From Nitrosopumilus ureiphilus (GTDB lineage: Archaea; Thermoproteota; Nitrososphaeria; Nitrososphaerales; Nitrosopumilaceae), in the NCBI RefSeq assembly GCF_013407185.1, contig NZ_CP026995.1, positions 434,841 through 498,840 of the forward strand: a stretch of DNA of 64,000 nt, written 5' to 3'. The position numbers and the translations under genes are program-made. Positions 37,936-46,741 of the stretch are shown here, piece by piece (the first letter of the stretch is position 1; every line of letters starts with the position of its first letter). Below the pieces are notes generated by a model, which searched no databases, was not told the DNA's origin, and was given only the letters and a program-made list of their open reading frames with translations.

Positions 37936-38164
37936 TTTGCTAGTGAAATACATTGCTGATGAAGATGACGTACCGATGAAAACTCTCATTGATAAAGTCC
38001 GTAAAGACGCAGGCAGAGATCCTGCAAGAGAACCTACTCAACCACTTTCAAAATATTGGATAATTACTCCTCCTGGCAGTGTGGTGGACTCGACAGGAAA
38101 CACAAGCAAAATCCGTCATGTTCAAGAAGGTAGCCTAAACAAATCCCAAATCAGAATTATCTAA
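37919..38164 (+). CDS. Hypothetical protein, second half of the split gene
   Basis: 81 aa from the TTG at 37919 (ATG at 37928 also possible). FDLLVKYIADEDDVPMKTLI and DKVRKDAGRDPAREP, then SKYWIITPPGSVVDSTGN. No domain recognised. It overlaps the previous short ORF in the +1 frame. Either an independent gene or the product of a frameshift, natural or mutational. Confidence 0.55.
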   Translation: MKVMFDLLVKYIADEDDVPMKTLIDKVRKDAGRDPAREPTQPLSKYWIITPPGSVVDSTGNTSKIRHVQEGSLNKSQIRII

Positions 38165-38735
38165 AAGTATTTTATGTGATTTATCATCATAGGTTGTTCT
38201 AATCTTTGAGACTATTCTTCATCAAGTATTGTCCAAGACAATCCCAATAATTGTTCCCAAGATTCAGATGTGTTATCCTTTGACATAGTATGTATTTACA
38301 AAATTTACATAAAACCATAATGAATAAATCGTCCATACAAATCATCAGCATTCCCTAAATACCAGATTGTCATAGCAGGATTAATTGGAACTTTCACCAA
38401 GTACCTGATTCGGTTTTGGTCTTAAGATCCAATGTAGTAAGTTTAATCTATTTTTGGAATCCAGACTGATTATCCTTAAATGGAATAAAGTGTCTTGGTC
38501 AGGAATAATCAATGTCTAATGATGATATTGCGTGATACAGCTTCCAAAAGTATTATGTTCATAATATTTAATAAAATTTTTCTCTATTGAACAGAAAAAC
38601 ATCAAATCTCTCAAAGCGTGGAGTCGTAAAGGATACGATAGTCTTTGAGAGTTTATTGATGCTAACAATACTAGAGTGAATTACTTTATTGATTGCTGTA
38701 TGTGTAAAAAATCCAATCAATTTTTGATTTTAGAA
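38165..38735. other. Gap of about 570 bp with a nested hairpin and small ORF remnants
   Basis: No convincing gene. A 9-bp inverted repeat (CTCTCAAAG 38608-38616, CTTTGAGAG 38643-38651) encloses TCGTA-AAGGA-TACGA (38624-38638), a nested stem. A minus-strand run around 38320-38420 reads RIRYLVKVPINPAMTIWYLG and could be a gene remnant. Consistent with decayed accessory DNA. Confidence 0.45.
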
Positions 38736-38924
38736 TTATTCTTGACTAAGAGATGAAACATGACTCTTGGAATTCTCAAATGCTTTTTGCAGTCTGTATT
38801 CTAATTCTGCTTTTTTCTGGACATCTACAATCCATTGCTCCAGTTGTGCCTTGATAATCTCTTCATGCCATGTTAGTTCATCATCTCTTAATTTCCTTGA
38901 ATTTTTATCATTTTTCGTAACCAT
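38736..38924 (-). CDS. Small charged helical protein, 62 aa
   Basis: Strongly charged and helical (NSRKLRDDELTWHEEIIKAQ, then VDVQKKAELEYRLQKAFENS). Divergent from the ribbon-helix-helix gene at 38991 with a shared control region. Function unknown. Confidence 0.55.
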   Translation of the reverse strand: MVTKNDKNSRKLRDDELTWHEEIIKAQLEQWIVDVQKKAELEYRLQKAFENSKSHVSSLSQE

Positions 38925-38968
38925 ATTACCTACCTAGTATGTATTGTACACACCATTAGTTATATTCT

Positions 38969-38988
38969 TTTTGCATACTTTTGCATAC
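38969..38988 (+). promoter_or_regulatory. Direct-repeat operator TTTTGCATAC x2
   Basis: Two adjacent perfect 10-bp direct repeats end 2 nt before the TTG start of the ribbon-helix-helix gene and follow a TATA-like AGTTATATTC (38958-38967). Direct repeats at 10-bp spacing suit a dimeric RHH repressor, so autoregulation is likely. Confidence 0.55.
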
Positions 38989-38990
38989 CG

Positions 38991-39131
38991 TTGAAGAAAG
39001 AAAAGATCAGCGTGTCTATTGATGCAGAACTTATGGAATGGATGGATGATCAAATTACAAAAAGGAGATTCTCTAGTCGTTCTCACTGTATCTTGTATTG
39101 TATGGATTATGTTAAAAATCAAGAAAAATAA
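38991..39131 (+). CDS. Ribbon-helix-helix (CopG/Arc-type) regulator
   Basis: 46 aa, TTG start. KKEKISVSIDAELMEWMDDQ gives the beta strand and first helix, and RRFSSRSHCILYCMDYV the second helix with the usual FxSRSH turn. Missed by length cut-offs. It probably binds the direct repeat directly upstream and controls itself and possibly the divergent gene at 38736. Confidence 0.75.
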   Translation: MKKEKISVSIDAELMEWMDDQITKRRFSSRSHCILYCMDYVKNQEK

Positions 39132-39211
39132 GTCTGAAATCCCCCCCGATATTGTGAATTTATTTTTAAAAAATAGAATCCTGAGCAAACCTCAACAGAC
39201 TCGAACTATGT

Positions 39212-39282
39212 TTGGTGGATCGTGAAGGATTTGAACTCATAATCTTGTATCGGATTATGAATCATTCCTATATGCCAATACA
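39212..39282 (-). pseudogene. Decayed tRNA-Met(CAT)-like sequence
   Basis: On the minus strand it reads TTCATAATCC (anticodon loop with CAT), then a T-arm-like GAGTTCAAATCC and GATCCACCA at the 3' end. The anticodon and T stems are mostly mismatched, so it is not a functional tRNA. It could be a 3' tRNA fragment left by an integrating element. It overlaps the 3' end of the gene at 39255. A 7-bp hairpin CATAATC/GATTATG is also present. Confidence 0.4.
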
Positions 39283-39782
39283 AAACCCATGCCACCACAC
39301 ATCACTCCTAATGCTAAAAGTGCAATAAACCCACCAATTGGCTCTATGAATGAATCCATGATGGCAGGATATTTTGGTCCAAGTTTTCCTTCAGTGAAAA
39401 TGGTAAGCAATCCAGTACCTGCCAGCCCCGCATAAGTCATGATCATCATGGAACCTGCACCACCAATATTCATTCCAATCAAGTGGATTGCAGCTAACAC
39501 ATTTGATTTTCTTGAGAATTTTTTCTTTAATGTGATTTCAAGATGGCTATAAAACAATGCAGTTACTGCTATAGCAATTATTATAATGAGATGAAATATT
39601 ATTCCCAAAAAGAACCATTTTGCAGTACCTTCAAAAGATAATGACAGATATTGTATAATGTTAATATCGCTATTTGTTACTTGGATTGCTACGATGACGA
39701 TAGCCATAACTGTAATCATTGCACCCTGAATTATAGCTGCAATTATGAATCGATCAACCCATCTAAGTTCAGAAATTTTCAT
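39255..39782 (-). CDS. Four-helix membrane protein of unknown function
   Basis: 175 aa with about four membrane helices (FIIAAIIQGAMITVMAIVIV; WFFLGIIFHLIIIIAIAVTA; LIGMNIGGAGSMMIMTYAGL; GGFIALLALGVMCGGMGFVL). Conserved-looking glycines in GMNIGGAGSMMIM. No cofactor motif. Its last codons lie in the decayed tRNA-like sequence. Confidence 0.65.
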   Translation of the reverse strand: MKISELRWVDRFIIAAIIQGAMITVMAIVIVAIQVTNSDINIIQYLSLSFEGTAKWFFLGIIFHLIIIIAIAVTALFYSHLEITLKKKFSRKSNVLAAIHLIGMNIGGAGSMMIMTYAGLAGTGLLTIFTEGKLGPKYPAIMDSFIEPIGGFIALLALGVMCGGMGFVLAYRNDS

Positions 39783-39893
39783 TTGTCTGTTTCAATATGT
39801 GATTTGGAGGTATTGATGGTTTTAGTTGAATTTGTTTGATTATTTTCGTAATATCAAAATCAAGTCAGTTATGAATTCTCAGAAATTTTTGGA

Positions 39894-41705
39894 TTAGTGT
39901 GAATGTCTGTGAAAGATAGAATAGAGCCCAACTATAACAGATATGCCCATTGTAGCAAATGAAATAATTATCTCAAAAGCAATGCTTGGAACAGATGTTA
40001 GATTATTATATGAAATTTTTTCACTTTCGTGAAACTTTTTCAATATGTTGTTAAATGAATTACTTGATATTTCATTATTCATCCATTTTGAAGTAGAGTG
40101 TAATACTTGCTCGGAAATGGTAATTTCTGTGTATATCGTAGGTAATGCTTCTACAATGTATGGTCCATTCCAAGGGCAGCCATCAATCAAACATTGAGGG
40201 TTAACATTATTTGCACAAATGTTGATGGGCGATATCGTGGTTCCAAAATCATTAATGATCTTGAGGCATAAAATTTGATCTAGTTTTATGTTATTAATGC
40301 ATCCATCATAAAATGCAGTAATGAAACCAGTCTTGGCCAATGAAAGAGAACTAGACGTATCTAACGATGAAATTTTTTGCACCCCATCACAGAAATTTAA
40401 CTCTTTTTTATAGTCGAATACATATACTGCTCCTTCAGGATGACTTCCACCTCCTGATAGCGGTGCACCGACAATTATCTTTCCGTCATTTGAAGAAGAT
40501 ACGGATTGACCAAAATAAACACGCAGAAAAGGGGTCTCCTTGAACGATAAGGTATGTTGAAGGTGACCTGTGCTATTGTAAACATGAACAAACCCCATAT
40601 TCATTGCATCGGGATCGATATTTGTTGGATCACCGACAACTATGTTGCCATCCAATGTAGTTGCAACTGATTGACCGAATAAGTCATTAAAATTTCGTAA
40701 TGGTTGTCGTAAATATTGTATACTGCGAATATCCTCATCAAAAATAATAACTCTATCTAACTCGTCATTGGTCATGTAGGGATTTCCAAAAACTATCTTC
40801 CCATCCGTGGTAGATGCAACTGATTGACCAAACCTATTAGAATAATCAATCACAGGTGGAAATAAAACAGTGTTATCAAATATTTCATGGATCAATACGC
40901 CAGTAGTGCCATTAAAGAGATAGACAGCACCACCATAGATATTTACCGCAGGATAATGTGTGTTTGGAGCACCTACGATGATATTTCCATCAGGAGTAGA
41001 TGCTACAGAGTATCCAAAAAGAGATGATGGTAAACCGGAATTATTTGGGTTAAGGTTTGGGATTTCCAAGATCATATTTCCATTAATGTCAAATACATAA
41101 ACTGCACCTGCAAAAGAATCATCATAATCAGCACTGGGAGATCCCACAATGATATTTCCATCAGGAGTAGATGCTACAGAGTATCCAAAATTTGTTTGAG
41201 ACAACGGGTGTTCAATTGGATTGGGACTGATGATTTCGATAACCATACCTCGTGCAAAATCAAATACATAAACTGCACCTGCAAGGTTATGAATAGAAAC
41301 TTTACCTGGATCACCAACAATGATATTTCCATCAGGAGTAGATGCTACAGAGTATCCAAATTGATCGGGCATATTTGTTGGAGGTGCTGGGTTAGGTATT
41401 GCAGAAACAAGATCACCATTAATACCATCAAATACAAAGACGTGATTTGTATAATCTGGAATAACTGTTGACATATAGCCTCCAACTATTATCTTGCCGT
41501 CATTTGAAGAAGCTACGGATTGACCAAAATGACTATAGTCGGCAATATTTTGATTTGTGATGGGATTTGATATTTTAAATAAGAAATCACCTTGATCTGC
41601 AAAGGAACTTGATAATCCAAATAATGATGAAAATAGAAGTAAAACCATAAAAGTAAAAATTCTTGTACACTGCTTTGATGCAAACTCATAAGAACTCAAT
41701 TTCAT
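39894..41705 (-). CDS. Seven-bladed FG-GAP-like propeller surface protein
   Basis: 603 aa. Signal peptide at about 1-36, then seven repeats of FGxSVASTxDGNIIVGxP followed by GAVYVFD, spaced about 55-60 residues apart, which fits a seven-bladed beta-propeller of the integrin-alpha FG-GAP type. Then a Cys-rich domain (CDGVQK; CINNIKLDQILC; CLIDGCPWNG) and one C-terminal membrane helix with a short basic tail. Predicted outside the cell and anchored. Possible adhesion or ligand-binding role (inference). Confidence 0.75.
   Translation of the reverse strand: MKLSSYEFASKQCTRIFTFMVLLLFSSLFGLSSSFADQGDFLFKISNPITNQNIADYSHFGQSVASSNDGKIIVGGYMSTVIPDYTNHVFVFDGINGDLVSAIPNPAPPTNMPDQFGYSVASTPDGNIIVGDPGKVSIHNLAGAVYVFDFARGMVIEIISPNPIEHPLSQTNFGYSVASTPDGNIIVGSPSADYDDSFAGAVYVFDINGNMILEIPNLNPNNSGLPSSLFGYSVASTPDGNIIVGAPNTHYPAVNIYGGAVYLFNGTTGVLIHEIFDNTVLFPPVIDYSNRFGQSVASTTDGKIVFGNPYMTNDELDRVIIFDEDIRSIQYLRQPLRNFNDLFGQSVATTLDGNIVVGDPTNIDPDAMNMGFVHVYNSTGHLQHTLSFKETPFLRVYFGQSVSSSNDGKIIVGAPLSGGGSHPEGAVYVFDYKKELNFCDGVQKISSLDTSSSLSLAKTGFITAFYDGCINNIKLDQILCLKIINDFGTTISPINICANNVNPQCLIDGCPWNGPYIVEALPTIYTEITISEQVLHSTSKWMNNEISSNSFNNILKKFHESEKISYNNLTSVPSIAFEIIISFATMGISVIVGLYSIFHRHSH
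40975..41363 (-). repeat. Near-identical ~43-bp repeats encoding propeller blades
   Basis: Copies start near 40975, 41149 and 41320 and encode FGYSVASTPDGNIIVG. They differ at very few bases, while the rest of each blade has diverged, suggesting gene conversion or strong selection on this strand. Confidence 0.75.
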
Positions 41706-42040
41706 ACATCATCAATAATAATATAAGATAAAAATTTTCATGTGTAAAAAATTTTCATGTAAAACAGATTTTGTTTTCAAAAAAGATCCTAAATCAATTA
41801 AAGATGTGCTTTATGTATTAGATACAAATCTCAACAGGTCCGCAAACCCAAACTTTATAGTAATTTTTGTAATAAATGGAAACGAATATCCTGTCTCATC
41901 AAATTCCGCCAAGATGAAATTAATCATTTCCTTTTTTTATACCGTCTGTGTTTTATCAAAAATGATTCCAGTTCATAATATGTAGTTAGATTGTAAAAAT
42001 TCTCAAATTTTATCTAACATGAAAACCATGTACTACTAGT

Positions 42041-43192
42041 ATGAAAATATTTGTTCTGTCTGTTGTTATCTTACTTGCTTTTGAAGTAATTATAGAAGCT
42101 GAAGCATATGGAAATTATCGATCACAATCAGAATACGAATATTTGCTTGTTGAATCCGACAAAGAATCTTACATGATTGGTGATGTGATAAACATTACAG
42201 GTACAGTAGAGAAATATCATGAAAACGAATCCATCCAAATAATTCTTTACTCTCCTACTGGAAGAATAGCGTCACTACTAAAAACGGATGTTAGTCCAGA
42301 GAAAAATTTTTCTATATTTATTGATACTGTTAATTTCGAAAAAATTGGTGTATATAATGTTAAATCTAATTTTGGACGATATTCAGAAGTCACAGAAATT
42401 AGCTTTACAATTAATCCATATGAGAAATCTAATCCTAATCAAAATATTGGTGATGATACTAACGCTTTTACAACAAGATCTGAATCCCAAGAACTTATTC
42501 CTCAATGGTTCCATAATATCTCAAAATGGTGGTCATTGAGTCAAATATCTAATTCTGATTTTGTTGAAGGAATAAAATATCTTATAAAACACGAAATAAT
42601 TAATTTTCCAAAAGACGTATCCTTAGAAAGTAAAGAATCTCCAAGAGACCTAGCAGAGATTAGAAAAAATGTCAGATGGTGGAGTCAAGGGATTTTATCT
42701 GATACTGAATTCTTAAAGTCCATTCAATATTTACTCCATGTGGAAGCACCAGAAGATCCTGCCACGCTTTTTCTAACTCCTAAAAGTTATCGTTTTGGTC
42801 AACCTGTTACAGTTACCCTTGTTGATCCTGATTTGAATTTAAATAGTGACTTGATAGACATTTACCGAGTAGTTGATGATCCCAATTCTCCATTTGTGGA
42901 TACTGTTGGATCTAGCAGTGGTGGCATCTTGTTAGAAATTAGAATCAAAGATATCCGATATCAAAGATGTACCATTAATGATGTGGAGCATGGTGGATTA
43001 GCATCTACTGGATTTGTATTGATTGAGACGGGTACAAGTACTGGAATATTTGAGGGAATTTTCAAGGTACCGACTAAAATTTGTAACAAATTAGGTAATG
43101 AATTAATTTCTTCTGCAGGTGGAAGTATCAGTCTTCGCTATCATGATTTTAGAGATTCTTTTGGCCAACCAAACATTCAGCAAACACAATAA
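42041..43192 (+). CDS. Secreted multidomain protein (MG2-like, W-WW repeats, beta domain)
   Basis: 383 aa. Signal peptide to about residue 23 (EAEAYG), MG2-like domain (VESDKESYMIGDVINITGTV), then two copies of a thaumarchaeal motif (IPQWFHNISKWWSLSQISNS plus FVEGIKYLIKHEII; IRKNVRWWSQGILSDTEF plus LKSIQYLL). The C-terminal domain (GQPVTVTLVDPDLNLNSDLI, ETGTSTGIFEGIFKV) is like that of the protein at 19462. Extracellular, function unknown. Confidence 0.75.
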   Translation: MKIFVLSVVILLAFEVIIEAEAYGNYRSQSEYEYLLVESDKESYMIGDVINITGTVEKYHENESIQIILYSPTGRIASLLKTDVSPEKNFSIFIDTVNFEKIGVYNVKSNFGRYSEVTEISFTINPYEKSNPNQNIGDDTNAFTTRSESQELIPQWFHNISKWWSLSQISNSDFVEGIKYLIKHEIINFPKDVSLESKESPRDLAEIRKNVRWWSQGILSDTEFLKSIQYLLHVEAPEDPATLFLTPKSYRFGQPVTVTLVDPDLNLNSDLIDIYRVVDDPNSPFVDTVGSSSGGILLEIRIKDIRYQRCTINDVEHGGLASTGFVLIETGTSTGIFEGIFKVPTKICNKLGNELISSAGGSISLRYHDFRDSFGQPNIQQTQ

Positions 43193-43237
43193 TCTAGATT
43201 TCGTAATCTTACTATAGATTAAGTAATTTCTGCAAAG

Positions 43238-44038
43238 TTAATCTAGTTTAATTGCAATAGGAATATCTAACTCGAATTCATGAATTCCATCTGTTGCAAA
43301 AATATTATACATTTTGCCTCCGACTAAATCCGGAATCTGCCATAGTGTATTCAAATATCCCCTGTCTGTAGTTTTTGTTCTTATTGATTCTTCAAAATCT
43401 TGACTAGAAACTGTAATTTCTACATTGTGCAGTCTATGCCATCCAAATCCTTCTATTGCCAAGTATCTTTGATTTGATATTTCATCGGGTATGATATTTA
43501 ATCCAACATCAAAGTCTGCAAGTATTTTTTCTGCTACCAACCCTTTTTTTCTGTCATCTGCACGTTTTTCAAAAATCTCTTGCTGTATTTGTTCTGACAC
43601 TGCCCAATTTCTTTCTCTGAATTTCCCAATGTTTTCTACGTTGACACAAGCTGGTAACAGGTTTGTTGTTTTGATTATGATGGTTTGACCTTCTTTGCAT
43701 TCAATTAGTTCAAGTGCAATTCCTAGTTTGTATTGTCCAAGTGGGCTTGATTTGTTGAAAGGAGTTATTTTTTTGCTTGTAATATCATGACATGGTCTGT
43801 CTCCACATATTTTGGTGTCTCTAGTTGAGAGGCCTTTTTGTGATCTTTGCTCGTCAATCTCAGAACATATCTTATCCCCGCAAACTTTGTGGGAATTGAT
43901 TACCTTGTATTTTTTAAATTCAACTGATCCATCAGCTTGTGTTTCAGAAATTAGATATGACATACTAATTAATCCAATAGTTAGAAAAATTACTAAATAC
44001 TTCCAGTTTATTTTGTGATCTTTGATCAATTCCTTCAA
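43238..44038 (-). CDS. Secreted or membrane-anchored Cys-pair protein
   Basis: 266 aa. N-terminal membrane helix (YLVIFLTIGLISMSYLI), then KVCGDKICSEIDEQRSQKG and KICGDRPCHDITSKK, a duplicated CGDxxC motif, followed by an Ig-like C-terminal domain (LHNVEITVSSQDFEESIRTK). The protein at 48389 has a similar CDGNLC. The CxxxxC pairs may form disulfides or bind metal outside the cell. Confidence 0.65.
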   Translation of the reverse strand: MKELIKDHKINWKYLVIFLTIGLISMSYLISETQADGSVEFKKYKVINSHKVCGDKICSEIDEQRSQKGLSTRDTKICGDRPCHDITSKKITPFNKSSPLGQYKLGIALELIECKEGQTIIIKTTNLLPACVNVENIGKFRERNWAVSEQIQQEIFEKRADDRKKGLVAEKILADFDVGLNIIPDEISNQRYLAIEGFGWHRLHNVEITVSSQDFEESIRTKTTDRGYLNTLWQIPDLVGGKMYNIFATDGIHEFELDIPIAIKLD

Positions 44039-44227
44039 GTTTAATGGTCTTTAAATTAATTAAACTCTATTCCATTTCTTGGGTTTAAAATTTTTATTCC
44101 CTTATGATTCTATGGCTATTTGACCTTTTTTTCATAATCTTATACCAGATTATCAGGGACCATTTTACGCACAAAGAGGAGGGTTTCTTTTTTTACTGAT
44201 TGCCGATATGCTCATTCACTCTCAATT

Positions 44228-44279
44228 TACCCACTGTACTTTCAAATTATTAATCTAAAATTATATTTTACAGTGGGTA
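44228..44279. repeat. 11-bp perfect inverted repeat downstream of the Fic gene
   Basis: TACCCACTGTA (44228-44238) and TACAGTGGGTA (44269-44279) with a 30-nt AT-rich spacer, 16 nt beyond the Fic stop. The same CCCACTG/CAGTGGG core is repeated at the gene's other end. Could be a terminator hairpin or an element end. Confidence 0.8.
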
Positions 44280-44294
44280 CTGTATTTTGACCAA

Positions 44295-45185
44295 TTACAA
44301 ATACTGCTTGTTTGCCTTGATATAATATTTCATAAACCATTTTAGAAAATGAATCTCATCATGATTCAACTGTGATTTCTCTAGTGATTTGAAATATGCA
44401 CGTCGGTCATTATTTTTGATAAGCATTAGAGGACATCCATGTGAAAATAAAATATAATTCATAATCAGTCTTGATATCCTACCATTGCCATCACCAAACG
44501 GATGAATTGAGACAAACTTGTAATGTGCCAATGCTGCAAGTTCTACAAAGTTTTTTCCATCATACTTGTTTAGCCATGAAAAACACTCTTGCAGTCTCTT
44601 TGGAATCTTTGTAACTGTTGCAAATTCGATTTTACTGTTTGTGGTTACTCCTACTCTGTATGATCTAATGCCTCCTGCCTCACCAATTTTTGTCTGACCA
44701 AAGATTTCCTTGTGCCATTGTAGTATTGTTTTCTTTGTAATCTTTGTAACTTTGGATGTGACCAATCTCATAAACAAATCATAGTGTTTTGCAGTCTCAA
44801 TGGAATCTATCTGTGATTTTCTTGCAGGAGTTACTCCGTATATCAACAAGTCTTTGGTGTCAGACTCTGTGAGACTAGAGCCTTCCATTCTTTGCGTGTT
44901 GTATGTAAATGATATCCCAAAGCTCTCAAAGTCTTTTTGTTTTATTGATGCTGGTTTTTTCCTTGTCTCTTTTTTATAGTTAACAGATATTGTATTTACT
45001 TGCTTGTCCCACTCTTCATCATAAAATTCCAACATGAATTCTTTTTTGATATTCTCAATATTCTGAGGGATTGACAATCCAAGATACTTTTCTTTTTGTC
45101 TGTTCCCTGTTGTGTGTTTAAGGTAAAGGTATTTTTTACCATTTTTCTCCCTGGTAATCACTGAGACCACGATTTTAGTACCCAC
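44295..45185 (-). CDS. Fic-domain protein (predicted AMP-transferase)
   Basis: 296 aa, GTG start lying inside the upstream CAGTGGG repeat. The Fic active site HPFGDGNGR is complete at residues 228-236, with the catalytic His and the ATP-binding GNGR. TQRMEG at 97-102 fits the inhibitory [S/T]xxxE[G/N] helix placed N-terminal to the Fic core (class II), so the enzyme is probably self-inhibited. Fic enzymes usually transfer AMP to target proteins. No antitoxin gene is adjacent. Probably acquired or mobile (inference from the flanking repeats). Confidence 0.88.
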   Translation of the reverse strand: MGTKIVVSVITREKNGKKYLYLKHTTGNRQKEKYLGLSIPQNIENIKKEFMLEFYDEEWDKQVNTISVNYKKETRKKPASIKQKDFESFGISFTYNTQRMEGSSLTESDTKDLLIYGVTPARKSQIDSIETAKHYDLFMRLVTSKVTKITKKTILQWHKEIFGQTKIGEAGGIRSYRVGVTTNSKIEFATVTKIPKRLQECFSWLNKYDGKNFVELAALAHYKFVSIHPFGDGNGRISRLIMNYILFSHGCPLMLIKNNDRRAYFKSLEKSQLNHDEIHFLKWFMKYYIKANKQYL

Positions 45186-45228
45186 TGCTTTTTAATAAAT
45201 ATTATTTATTATTTAATAAAACAGTGGG
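45181..45228. repeat. Inverted repeat CCCACTG/CAGTGGG at the 5' end of the Fic gene
   Basis: CCCACTG (45181-45187) and CAGTGGG (45222-45228) with an AT-rich interior of TTTAATAAA-type arms. The left arm holds the Fic start codon; the AT-rich part probably holds the TATA box. Confidence 0.75.
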
Positions 45229-45321
45229 GAAATAGGCATAATTCTATCATTTTATCTCTTGACTGATTATATTAAACAATGCTTTCAGATATGTTCCTTA
45301 AAATCACCTAATATCAAAATC

Positions 45322-46076
45322 ATGGATTCCTTTAGAAATAATCAGTCTGAAAATCTATTGTGAGACATTCCTATTTTATTTTTTGAAACTATAACAATTA
45401 ACACCAACAAGGAACAATTTGCGGGAGGGGATACTATAGAAATTAATGGTAGTGCTGAAAATGGAAGTGTCGGTGACTGTTGCACTTGAAATTAAAATTC
45501 AGACGGAGAAACAATTCTGATTAGAACTGTTACTTTGGGAGATGCTGGTTCATTTTATCTTAAATTCAAAATTCCTGAATCTGGAAAGGCAGGAAGATAT
45601 GATATTGTTGCAAATTCCAAATAAGGTGAGCAAACTATAACTGAAACTAAAACAATCACTCAAAGTAATTCGGCATCGGAATCTCCTGATGCGATTTCAT
45701 CTAAAGGTAGAGGCTGTCTAATTGCTACTGCAACATATGGCTCAGAGATGGCATCTAAAGTCCAGCAACTCAGAGAAATCAGAGATCACAAACTACTGCA
45801 AACAGGATCTGGTACTTCCTTTATAAGTTCGTTTAATGATCTCTATTATTCATTCTCCACGATAATATCTGATTATGAAAGAGAAAATCCACTATTCAAA
45901 GAAGCAGTCAAACTTGTAATCACGCCTATGATAAGTTCGCTTTTTATATTGAACTATGTTGACATGGAATCTGATGAATCCGTATTGGGAATGGGTTTTC
46001 TTTGATTGTACTTAATGTGGGAATGTATTTTGCAGCACCTGCAATTATAATTTACAAAATCCAAAAGCGATTCTAA
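45322..46076 (+). pseudogene. Broken CFI-box secreted protein gene
   Basis: One reading frame from the ATG at 45322 has stops at about 45361, 45487, 45493 and 45622, and the last 20 residues (SLIVLNVGMYFAAPAIIIYK) need a frame change near 46001. The protein remains clearly similar to that at 2-1030: GRGCLIATATYGSEMASKVQ, YERENPLFKEAVKLVITPMI. An MG2-like domain precedes it. A decayed paralogue. Confidence 0.85.
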
Positions 46077-46231
46077 GATCTGAAAAATATGCTTCGAAAT
46101 ATTGTAGGGAAAAGGTCTTCAGGAAAAAATCTTTATGCTGCTTTGATTTTAGGTATTTTGAAATGAATATAATTCGTGAGAATTATGTCCTATTGAGCAG
46201 GAATAAATAGAATACATAACGCACTCTTTTC

Positions 46232-46741
46232 ATGTTTGGCAAGAAACCTGTTCTAAAAGAAGGGGTTCAAGTTTTCTCCATCAAAAAGAATGGCGACTTC
46301 AACGACTTTATCTTCGGTGTAGTCACTGGAGTAGACGGACGTAAAGTAGGAATTAATGGCGTCATTGTAAATCCAATTGGTTTGAAAAACAAGATTGCCC
46401 AAGGAAAAACAGGAGAGCGCTCCCGAGAAATACTAGAGCATCCAACTCCGGACAATGTTGTATTGGCCCTTGTGTATAGAGTAGAGCATGAGAATTTTAC
46501 TGGAATATTAGATCTTGATGTTGACAAATGTGATATCTTGCCACCAAAAATTTATGCAATGCTTGATGGATGGATTCGCGAATCTTTACCTGAATTTATC
46601 AACACAGTTCTGTCATTGCCACAGGGAACAGAACGAGATGAGGCAAAGCGAGTACTACGAAACAGAATGGATACTCTGATTGACAAAAATCTCAAACGAA
46701 CACTATATGCTGTTTGCCGAAGTCTGAAAATTTTAAACTAG
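46232..46741 (+). CDS. Conserved hypothetical protein, 169 aa
   Basis: Soluble protein. A beta-rich N-terminus (VFSIKKNGDFNDFIFGVVTG, VGINGVIVNPIGLKNKI) is followed by a helical C-terminus (LPEFINTVLSLPQGTERDEA, LIDKNLKRTLYAVCRSL). No family recognised. A TATA-like element lies near 46205. Confidence 0.6.
   Translation: MFGKKPVLKEGVQVFSIKKNGDFNDFIFGVVTGVDGRKVGINGVIVNPIGLKNKIAQGKTGERSREILEHPTPDNVVLALVYRVEHENFTGILDLDVDKCDILPPKIYAMLDGWIRESLPEFINTVLSLPQGTERDEAKRVLRNRMDTLIDKNLKRTLYAVCRSLKILN

Noticed and set aside
41740-41985. Plus-strand ORF of 81 aa in a 335-bp gap between the propeller gene and the gene at 42041
   Set aside because: Low-complexity composition, no motif and no clear promoter; AT-rich DNA gives such ORFs by chance. 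The gap shows nothing else.
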